From Gnetum montanum (taxonomy: Eukaryota; Streptophyta; Gnetopsida; Gnetales; Gnetaceae): 62,000 bases of DNA. Both the position numbers and the translations under genes were made by a program. Location: the NCBI GenBank assembly GCA_015680685.1, contig MNCI01017655.1, forward strand, positions 790,294-852,293, in the 5' to 3' direction. Below are positions 47,042 through 56,640 of the stretch, one piece after another (the first letter of the stretch is position 1; each line of letters opens with the position of its first letter). Below the pieces are notes generated by a model. It saw only the letters and a program-made list of their open reading frames with translations. It ran no database searches and had not been told where the DNA came from.

Positions 47042-48945
47042 ATGCCTCTCCTACAAGAGCACGATAATGCCACAATGAGTGAGGAAGTTCATCGGAGAAC
47101 CAATGAACTATATGACGATGAAGATTGGAGTATACAACCTGAAGTAGGGGTTTCTTATAAAAATGAACAAAAATAATGTCATCGCAACACACGAAGACAT
47201 AACTTCCCCGATGACGATGAACCCCCATTGGCCACTACAAGCTTAACACAAATACAAGAGGCTGTTCGAATCTCATGTAGGCATCGTAAAGAGAGCCGAC
47301 TACCCAGGCACGATTTAAATAACTTTCCAAAATTTTCAGGAGGCTATGACTTAGATCCGCATCAACATTTACTAGCCTTCTACGATGCCTGCACATGGAA
47401 TAACATTGATAATGGTTGGTAGAAACTTAAGGTCTTTCCTATGACACTCGTTGACCAAGCTAAAGTATGGTATAGATCGTTAAAACCAAATTCAATATGA
47501 TGCTAGTCAACAATGGTAGAAGTCTTTAATGAAAAATATCAAACCTACGCAAGAGTGTCAGCCTTGAGGAAACAAATCCAAGGATGGAAACAAGCAAAAC
47601 ATGAACCCTTGGACATGGCCTTAGAAAAATATTATGCATTGTTAAATAACTGTCCAGGCCATGGGTTTTCTGAGGAAAGGCTAGCATACCATATTATCGA
47701 TGGGCTACATAATGAAACAAGAGGGACCTTAGGAACGTATGCCCAAGGTCAACTATATGAACTATGAACCCATCAAATCCAAGAGCTTATTAAGTGGGTA
47801 GCAAAAGAAGAAGGAGAATTAGCTATATGGGAGAGTGTTGAAAAACATCAATAGGACCAAAATTTCAACTAACAAAGGTCCATGATCATAAAAAGGAGAA
47901 ATCAACAAAGCTCAAGGTGGAAACATCATCTTTGCCAATACAACAATCGTTAGAAGAAGCTGAGGCAAAGATCAATAAGATGTTGGAATGGATGAATCAA
48001 AAGTGTGGAGAATATATCAACATCATTGGAGATAGAGTTTTGACAACCCAAGAAGCAGGAAAAATTAGTAGACATTCAAAGAAAAAGACTAAAGGGAATA
48101 AGTGCTCAATTGCTAATCCTACATATGAATGCAACATATGCCTATACGATCACCCCAAGGACCAATGCCCAATATTGTTACATCTACATGAGCATTGGGG
48201 AAACACATTACATCCAGAGTTTGTATAGAGATACTGTGTTCGATCACAGTGGCAAAAATCCTAGTCATGGGGGAATCCACCCTTAGATTGGATGCACCCT
48301 TCATATTATTTGAATCCAAATGCTTATCACGTTCAACGCCCTGTTTCTCCATTTGGGCCAACATACTCTATCTCACCACAATACTATTCTCCACAATATT
48401 ATCAACCCATGCCTCCAACACAACCACCACCTTGTGCACTTTACATGCCTCCTAACTTTCAACATTCTCATCCTTTCCCTCCTTCCACAATGCCACCAAG
48501 ACAACACAATTTGTTTGTACCACAACAACAACCCGTGAACAACACTTGTGCTACCACTACTAACAGTAGTGAAAAGCCTTCTCAAAATCAAAGGTGTCCT
48601 TTCTTTAAACATGGCCGTAGGAAGGGACAACACAATTTTGAGGCCACTGCACCTTCCAACCTAGCACAAGTCCAACACTGTGGTGCACCCTTACCTTCAA
48701 ACCCAATGCCTCATGTAACTTCATCAGGGCCACCAACTAACGCTCCAACAACCATAAGGCCCAATGAACACAACCATGGGAGCCATCATCCTAATCGTTG
48801 CATACCATCTAAAGGTCACCAACATCATAGTGGGTCAACTTGTTATCCGGGAGCTACATCGTATGAAGTGCCCCACTATGCGTATTATGAAGTGTGTGAA
48901 ATCCAAGGTGATAAGTATGGACCAGTTCCAATATTTCCAACATGA
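47042..48945 (+). pseudogene. Element B2 gag
   Basis: ATG at 47042 (MPLLQEHDNATMSEEV) lies 115 bp after the primer site. The capsid domain includes LNNFPKFSGGYDLDPHQHLL, LKVFPMTLVDQAKVWYRSL, YQTYARVSALRKQIQGWKQA and IIDGLHNETRGTLGTYAQGQ (about 47300-47760). A coiled segment follows (47917-48060). The knuckle CNICLYDHPKDQC at about 48130-48170 has CX2CX3HX4C spacing. The open part 48292-48945 is a Pro/His/Tyr/Gln-rich tail. Some stops, mostly TAG, and shifts interrupt it. No protease motif follows, unlike in element C. Confidence 0.8.
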
Positions 48946-50210
48946 AAGAATCCTTATTTTCCATTTATTAATCCTTTTGATACTCAACTGTTTAGTTATG
49001 GGGGATATCCCCCATTTCAATAACAAGCAGGATTAATAAATATTTTTCATTTTTTTTATTTTTCAACTTTTTTTTTGTTTCCAGTTTTTCATTTTTCAAA
49101 TTTTTGTTTTATCTTTTTTGTGTGTTTGTGTGTTTTTCTTTTTACGATTTTGTAAGTAATCTCGTCTACGAATAAAACACTCATGTGGATCATTGGTTGA
49201 GGTGTGTTTTATGTTATTAAGTCATGAGTAATCAATTATTTGGAATAGTGATCCCATTACACCCACTCATCCACTCTATAAATAAGAGGTTCTGTTCGAG
49301 TGTATAGTGATATTTTTGAAATTTATAAACTTAAAATTAATTTTGTGTTCATTGTACCTAGAATGAAGAAGGATGGACCAAGAGGGAATGATTAGGGAGT
49401 GACATCAAGGGGACTTGTGGATTCTCTTTGGTNATGCCTGAAGGTTGGCGGCTTCTCTAGATTCAGTAAAGTGAAAAGAAAGAAAAAAGGAAAAGAAAAG
49501 AAAAGTGCCACAAAACAAAATTCACTCCTCCCTTGCATAAAATGCCAAGTGATCGTACACCTTGTTGTTATGGTACTCTCATAGTTGTTCATCATGGGAT
49601 GAAACAATGCAATGTCACTGATTAGAGGAATGGACTTGGTCCTGATTTTAGAATGATGGGTTAATGACATCTTAATTATGCTTTTCACGTAGGATTCACT
49701 GTGTCCTTGGTCAGTTACCTTATGTCCCGATCTCTATGATCCCTTTCTATAGTTTGTCTCATCTCACTGTTCGTGTAATTGTCGCTCGTGTCCCATGTAA
49801 CATAGAATTTTCATCTCATTTCGGTGATATTTACATGCATGTGTTTTGTGGAGTTAGTGCGGATTACATTTAACCNNNNNNNNNNNNNNNNNNNNNNCAC
49901 TTGTGTAATCTTCACTTAGGACATAGCTTACACACACAATTTCTTACCCTCAGCTTAATTTTTCATAATTTTCTTTCCCTATTATTATCCCTCTACATTT
50001 TAACATTCCAATGTACCATTACATTCCCTTTTCTTCATAACCGCCAAATTTTTAATTGCTAAATTCACATCATTATCATTAGGAGTGCCTCTTGAATTAA
50101 TGAAATTATCCTAGGATATCTTAATACTTGCCCATGTCCTCAATTTGCACCATTAATTGCAAGAAAATAATTACAAATTCAGTGTTTTTCATGTGTCCCA
50201 CATCACTGGG
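48946..50210 (+). other. Spacer of element B2 with assembly gaps
   Basis: T-rich, no domain recognised. A polypurine-like TTATGGGGGATATCCCCC lies at about 48995-49013. N at 49433 and a run of 22 N at 49876-49897 mark unresolved bases. Parts resemble the spacers of B1 and C. Confidence 0.55.
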
Positions 50211-50303
50211 TACGGGATATCGCGTACGTGATATCACGTCCCACGTGATATCGCGTACGTGATGTACCATATGTAATATCACGTCCTATTTTCCTATAAG
50301 TAG
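50211..50303 (+). promoter_or_regulatory. Internal U3-like block and TATA of B2
   Basis: Reads as clustered palindromic words GGGATATCGCGTACGTG, ATATCACGTCC and CACGTGATATCGCGTACG, ending in CCTATAAGTAGG at 50293-50304. The U3 of its own LTR3 (53735-53833) has CGATATCACGTCC, GATATCGTGTACGCGATATC and CTATAAATAAG in similar order. The block lies about 0.5 kb before the accessory-ORF start. I infer a duplicated LTR promoter. Confidence 0.65.
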
Positions 50304-50771
50304 GACACCTCCATTGTAACACTTAGTAACATTTTGCCATTTACGCGGGGGGAATTTTTAAAATTTTTCTCTACAACTTGCAATTGTGTGACCCTTGCTT
50401 TTTCACTCATATCTCGCTCACTGGTGCTCCGATTTTAATTCTGTTTGAACCTTCTTGAACCTGGAGTGTTCAGTTTAGTCGTGGGGAAGAGACACTTGTT
50501 GAAAAGTGCCTAAATTTTTTGAAATTTATTATCATCCAAAGGACATAAATTAGGGTAATTAACACTAACACTTAGAAAAATTGTTCCAAAAATCATATGA
50601 CCTTAGGTACACCGGGAGATTAAAATGAAACCCACCTAAGTAATAGGATCCATTATTATAATTTTCAGGCATGATCACACAATAACATAAGATCTTTAAT
50701 TAAAGGCATGTAGTAAGGTATAACTTGACTTTGAAAACAACCTTACTAACATTTGGCCCGTGTGATTGCAT
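50304..50771 (+). other. Putative 5' leader and intron of the B2 accessory ORF
   Basis: Non-coding. It contains GCGGGGGG and a polypurine-like AGTCGTGGGGAAGAG. At the end, CTTACTAAC could be a branch point and TGATTGCAT a decayed form of the acceptor-like TGATTGTAG seen in element E, just before the ATG. Confidence 0.4.
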
Positions 50772-53551
50772 ATGGCCCTGAAATGTACACAATAGGAGGG
50801 TCTTGTGCAAGGTGGAGCAAAACAACCTCAGAGAGGTGGAAGATAGGTCCCTACCGGACAACATGCAAAATAGGAGGTGTAATCATTCAGCATCCATCAA
50901 GAAGAACCTCCTACCAGATGGTTTGGGCAGGTAGAAAGAGGAGCTGCTATTGTGCCTGAATCGGGACAACAACTCACGTTGCCTTCAGAGTGTGTTCAAG
51001 CTATCCATGAGAAGTCCACATTCGCTGTTGTGATTGTGGAGCTAAACATCGAATCTTTTGTAGAGTTCGCTCCAGAGGCTATTAGAGATTACCTCAAGGG
51101 ATCTCCCTTATGGCCTGTCCTCTATGAGTGCTGTGCCTGGTACTTAGGTAAAACATACTTGTTCTGGCACAATAAGGAGCAAGGCACCATGGTTAACATT
51201 TGTGGTGTAGATTTTTGGTGCAGGTAATTTCAAAAGTGTTAAACCTTCCGAATTTAGGCCCCCATGTTGCTCGGTTATCTACCCGATTGGACCCTGATGT
51301 GCAAAAGGATTGGTTAGAGAAGGCTTATGGTAGAGATAAAGCTTTTGATGAGATGACAATGGAATAGCGGGTTTATTTTAAAATTGGAACCTATCACCTC
51401 TTCCCCACAAAAGGTTTGAAAAAAATATCTATGTATGCAACAAGGGGATGTGTAGTGTTGATGGGAAAGGCTAACGCTAACCTCCCCCATCTATATTTGA
51501 CGGAGATCCTAAGGCAATTTGAAGAACAGTAGTCAGGGAAGATGGTACTGCCTTTTCCCTACCTTATCAAGAAACTGTGCCGACAGGCTGGTATTCGAGG
51601 ATACACAAATGACGTCCTCCAAAAGGCCCAAAATGCTTCTTATGCTAAGTTATTAAAGGCGCCAGCTCCAAGAAAGAGCACTGGCAAAGAGCTAAGACCA
51701 GATGAAGAAGAAGAACAGATGACTGGATCACCTGAAACTCAACTTGCAGGACCCAATCAGCCTCCAGCCATAGGTCCCAGCCAAAAACAAGAAGCAGGAC
51801 CCAGCATAGGCTAGGATCAGCCACCGCTGTTGCAAGACTACAGATCGTTGATGAGCCATCTTAGGACCATTGCCGAGACAGTTAGTTGGGGAAGTCGTGA
51901 TGATGAAAACCTCTTCCACATCATCGATGATGCTGACTAGCCTACTAGTTTATTAGATTGCACAAGGGGTGAATTATCCATCCAAACAGGAGGAGGGGAA
52001 AGCAGATGGTCACAACAGATCTCTGGAAATGCAGCATCTTTTCAAGTGTAGTTAGAGACTGGTGAAGGGGCCACTATGGTGGTCATGCAACACCAGGATG
52101 CTGCGGGAGCTACTGAAGTGGTCGCTAACCATATCAAAGAATCTTTCAATGTGCCTGTTGTGCCACCAGTAGATCTTTCAGGAGCATGGGATGCTCAAAC
52201 TCTTGTCGGAACCTCAATGACTCCTGCGGAACATGAGGATGCACTAGATCGATTGCTACAAACAAGGCAAGTTCTTACATCCCTGTTTGACATCCCTCAA
52301 GATGTCACAACAATTCAATTAGATCTCATTTCCACCAAGGGGAAGCTGGTCATATCTGAAGTAAGGGTAGAGCATGATGAAGCTGAAGTGTAGAAACTAC
52401 AAGAGTAGCTCGTAGCCTTACAAGTAGCATAGCGGGATCCTTTACAATTTGTTCCTGTAGACCAGCTGGAAAATTTTAGAACTGAGCAATTAACAAAGCT
52501 AATTGCAGAAAATAAGAAGGTTGCAGAAGAAAAGGAGACAGCCACTTGGGATGCCTCCGTAGCACAAGCGCAAACTCATGTGCATCTTAAGGTACTCAAG
52601 GCCTTGGAAGAAGAGAATAAGCAATTGGTTGTAGATAACCTTTGGTTGACTTTTGTGGAGAAACAACAGAATTTTCTCGATGACCACTTTCATTAGTTAC
52701 GAGAACAGTTCATTTGGGTCAATTGAGATGTAAGCCATTTAGCCAGAGAAAATTGAATCCTCTCAATGGAGGAGGTACGCGATGTTCACCAAAAATTAGC
52801 CATCGAGATAAGTGTGTGGTAGAATGAGGCTAAACGACATGAGAAGTTGAAGGAGCATTTTCGTGATCAGGTGGGAATGTACAAGAAAATCCTAGAGAAG
52901 GACATCCATATAGCCAAGGCTTAAACCAACAACATCAGTGCTCAACATACTGATTGGAGGGCCATATTGGACACTTACGTCTTCGTCCACCAAGAGGAAG
53001 TTAAGAACCGAGACCTGCAGATCCAAGACTTGACCAAATACATGGAGTTGGCAAACCTTAGATATGCCAACCTGGCCATGTTAATAGCAGGATGCCTGAG
53101 GTCAGAGCTCGAGCAGCAGGTAGCTTCCACCCACATAAAATATGAAGTAGAATTTGCAGAGCGTAAGAAGCTGGCTGAGAAACTAGATGTTGCAAATTCT
53201 AAACTTATGGTGGTAAAAGAAAGCTACCAAGGATATAAAGATGTTGCAACCAACTTGGATCAATGGCTAACAGAGCTTCACGAATACAAAGATAAAGTTA
53301 GAGCCTATGAAGAGGAAAGACGGGTGTTCGTGGCATGGTATGTCAAAGCTAATTAGATGTTCCCGAAACTACCCTATCCATGGGAAGTGCCAACTCCGTC
53401 AAACATCAGAACATTAGCATGGATGGAAAAAGACCCTCGAACTAAATAGGAGAAGCTCTAGGCCATTCTTTAGCATCATCAACCTTCAAAGCTTGGAGCA
53501 TGTGACAAAGGGAAAGCACCCATGGAGGAGCCACCACCACCAGGAACTACA
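50772..53551 (+). pseudogene. Element B2 accessory ORF, globular domain plus coiled coil
   Basis: ATG at 50772 opens MALKCTQ. The first frame runs to about 51220, then one frame runs without any shift to about 53551. Around residues 60-270 lies a globular domain: SPLWPVLYECCAWYLGKTYL, VISKVLNLPNLGP, RVYFKIGTYHLFPTKGLKKI, LPFPYLIKKLCRQAGI. Its pattern resembles the 'putative plant transposon protein' domain found in accessory ORFs of plant retroelements. A Pro/Gln/Glu linker follows (51650-51810), then a long heptad-rich coiled coil (52200-53350). No signal peptide or membrane helix is seen, so I doubt an envelope role. About 17 in-frame stops occur in the second frame, 14 of them TAG. Related copies lie at 56641-59170 and 20660-21246. 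Confidence 0.7.
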
Positions 53552-53724
53552 TGAGTTCCATTTTTTTTAGTGTAGCATTTTTTCTGTGTTGTGTCTTTCC
53601 ACACTGTGGGATCCTTTCCTTTTTTGTTTTTCCAGTTAATAATTCCATACCTATCCACTATGTAATCAATGAAGCTTGTTCTCCTTGTAACTCAAGGATG
53701 AGTTTTTATTCAATCGTGGGGGTA
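53552..53724 (+). other. 3' untranslated segment and polypurine tract of B2
   Basis: After the ORF comes a T-rich stretch, then AACTCAAGGATGAG and TCGTGGGGGTA before the TG of LTR3. The AACTCAAGGATGAG box is shared with B1, with C (reversed) and in part with E. Confidence 0.75.
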
Positions 53725-54620
53725 TGATGAGACGCGATTTGCATAGGCCACGATATCACGTCCGCCACGATATCGCATCCCCCATGATATCGTGTACGCG
53801 ATATCGCAGTTTGTCGCCATATCTATAAATAAGAAACGACTCTCCCTTGTACAGGAATTAGGAGTTATAAGTAGAAAAGCTCTGGCAGTTTGATCCCTCC
53901 AGAGTTAGATTATTTTTCTGTGTTTGCCTGCAGTGTGGTGAATGTAATTGTACGGTGTCTCTATTCGAGTGTGACGTACTTGGACATGCACATGATTAGC
54001 AATAAAGATGAGATTACTTCATCATTGTAGTAGTCACTTTGTTATTTATTATTTGTTTATTTATTTAATGTTATTTACTGTTTTCACTCTCTCACCCTTA
54101 AACTCCTAGAACGCGAAACAAGTACAACTTGATTACGAGCATTTAAGTGTGACTGCTTGGTAACCCAGTGGCGTATCTAGGATCTATGCTTGGTAACCCA
54201 ATGGCGTATCTGGGATCTACGCTTTGTAATCCTAGTGGCATACCTAGGATCTACACTTGGTAATCCCAGTGGTAGTCATGCACGAGGTCCAAGATGTGTA
54301 TGGTTGATCAAGGAATCGGTTGCTCGTCATACTTAGGCTAGATTAGATTCTCTTATCCTTTTCCTCCTAGCTTAGCTTAGTTAATATTATTTTCCACTAC
54401 CTTCAGGAGTAGCATAGATTAGGAAATACATCATACACCTCATTTGGACTAAACCATACGTGACAAATATACAATACTAGTCTAGGTGGGAAGACATTGA
54501 ACTGCGACCTAAGGATAATTGTCTAGGTGCCACAACTAGTTCATCTGCGGAGTTCGACCGGATCGTGTGTGCTACGCTCGTTTCATATGGTTGAGTGTAG
54601 GGGTACCTTGCCACTCATTA
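53725..54620 (+). repeat. LTR3 (3' LTR of B2)
   Basis: Starts TGATGAGACGCG and ends CCACTCATTA (CA decayed to TA). U3 holds four or five GATATC palindromes at 53750-53810, then CTATAAATAAG. From about 54030 it matches LTR2 closely. The ~33-bp CTTGGTAACCCAGTGGCGTA unit occurs about four times at 54155-54265. Confidence 0.85.
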
Positions 54621-55166
54621 GACATCAATAAGAGCCTTTGATGATAGAATTTTAGTTGACCTACATGTCAAATTAAACTTAGTTAAGTTATTGAATTATA
54701 ATTAGAATTTCATTTTGAATGTTTTTTTAAATGTTACCTCTCTTCAAAACATTGACAAATAAGTGTGTTGATATATTTCCTTTGTGGTAACTTCTTTGCT
54801 ACCTAAATTGTATGTTGGCCATCAAGAATTCAAAAGCCTACCTTTTCATCTTGAAGCTTAGTGACTATTTTTACATTGAATTTCTTGTTAGTGGTAATAT
54901 CCATGGACATTAGAATACAATATTTTAACCTTGTAGTTATATTCTTCATGAAGTTTTTGATGAGGCTATTAACATAAGATAGATTTAATAAGCAAATATG
55001 AAATTTGTTTGGGGCTGAGATGCATTAGTTGATATTTATCTTTATTAGTTATTTAGTAAAAGGTATAAAATATTAGTTTAATGTAGCTATTACATTGTAT
55101 ATCTTGTTGGAAAATTTTGTTACCTTATTCTTTTTATTTTTTTGGCTCCTTAACATTGATAATAGG
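54621..55166. other. Spacer between elements B2 and E
   Basis: AT-rich, no gene or repeat recognised. Confidence 0.4.
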
Positions 55167-56068
55167 TGATGAGTAGTGAGGTATCCCTACACCCAACTAT
55201 ACGAATCACGGGCATTCACATGCCACTTGGTCGAATTCCATAGACTGGAAGCACTTGCATACACCAAACTCTAGCTAGCAAAACCTTGTGTTAGAATGGT
55301 CATTGTCTTCCCAACCTCACTTGTCATGTTCTAATGTGATGGTTAAGTGAGATTGAGGCAAATGATTTTTATGGATTTTCTCTTTATCTTCTAGAGTCTA
55401 ATTCTTGAAAGGAAATGCAAGAAATTGAATATTGCATAATCTATAATTGTCCTATTCTATCTCTTAACTTTCCCTAGCATAAGCATCAAATCCCATCTTC
55501 CATGCATGTCTTGAGCATCCCCTAACCACTACTGGGTTACCATATGTTAAGTGTCACTAGGTTGCCAAGTGTTGGGTTTACGTTTGAGATAGTTGTACTT
55601 ATGGTTTTTGAAAGATATAAAAGAGTGATGATGATTAAAGTGATAACAATGAAAACTTAAGGAATTATAATGCATAGAAATATTAAACTATTAAATACTT
55701 AAATGACTAAATCCAATTATTTCAAGAAATTCTTAAAAAGATCATCTTTATTGTCGGTCACACCAATGGGCTTAGGTACATCAGTGCTTGAATAAAGAGC
55801 TAGACACCTTTCTCACACCTGCTGCAGGCACTTGGAAAATATTCTAACTCTCGTGGGAACAAACTTCAAGAGCTTTACTACAACTACTCAAAAAGATGCC
55901 TAAGTGTGGTGGAAGCACACTTATTTATAGGCTAGAATAGACGCTGCATAAACGAGGCCATGTAGATGCATGGATAGATGCATCGATGGGCCCACATCAA
56001 TGTGGCTGCTTATATGGGGCTTTGTATACATGGCTCAATCGATGCATCGACTATTGAGCACTTCATCA
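55167..56068 (-). repeat. 3' LTR of element E
   Basis: Plus-strand text runs from TGATGAGTAGTGAGG to CACTTCATCA. U3 (about 55935-56065) carries ATCGATGCATC, GTATAC and TGCAGCG words instead of the GATATC words of B2 and C. TATA (minus CTATAAATAAG) lies at 55920-55931. The ~33-bp repeat of B2 is reduced to a single degenerate copy. Confidence 0.85.
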
Positions 56069-56640
56069 TACCCCCACGACTGAGTGAAAAATCATCCTTG
56101 AGTTTTATTATAATTTGGAAGGTATGAAGTTCTTACAACAACACACATGATGCAACACATCTACAAACACACTAACTTTACTGACGCACCAAGTGTCCGA
56201 GTGTACAGAGAAGAATGAATTACAAAAATGGTGATGTTCAGAGATAAAATTAAACACCCTGATGATCTTGGATTCTTTACTATTCCAAAAGATGCAAAAA
56301 TTGCTAAAGAAGATCACACCATCCCTGGTGGTGGTGGTTTTGATGGACCTTCTCTAGCCTCTGGCACATGTGGTGGTAGTGGCATGGACGATGGTTATCT
56401 CGTAGCAACTGCAACTTTTAGAGGTAATCAAAAAGCCTCCAAGAGAGCCCTCATTTTCTCTTCTTTGCTTTTGGGATCATTCACTGTCCAAGTAGCTTCA
56501 CTAATGTGTGTTTGAACTGGAACCTCCCAAGGACATCAAAGTGCAGGAAAGAGTTCTTTTAGATTGACAAACTAAGATGCAAACTATTTTCATTCGATGT
56601 CAAACACTCGGATTGATATCTGTAGCTATTGGTAGTCATT
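56069..56640 (-). other. Polypurine tract and 3' untranslated part of element E
   Basis: On the minus strand CTCAGTCGTGGGGGTA directly precedes the LTR. The box AACTCAAGGATGA stands just before it, as in the other family members. The open frame at 56228-56515 on the plus strand is fortuitous. Confidence 0.65.

Larger units (their letters stand above)
46909..54620 (+). mobile_element. Element B2: Athila-like element with gag and accessory ORF
   Basis: Primer site, gag, spacer, U3-like block, accessory ORF, polypurine tract and LTR3 (53725-54620), using LTR2 as its 5' LTR. I found no protease, reverse transcriptase or integrase, so it could only move with help. The pentamer after LTR3 (GACAT) does not match the pentamer before LTR1. 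The interior includes an assembly gap at 49876-49897. Confidence 0.75.

Noticed and set aside
48373-48633. Minus-strand frame in B2 gag
   Set aside because: Shadow of the well-supported plus-strand Pro/His-rich Gag tail.
50772-53551. Envelope gene, because of the position after pol
   Set aside because: No signal peptide, membrane anchor or cleavage site seen; the long coiled coil and the N-terminal domain suggest an intracellular protein.
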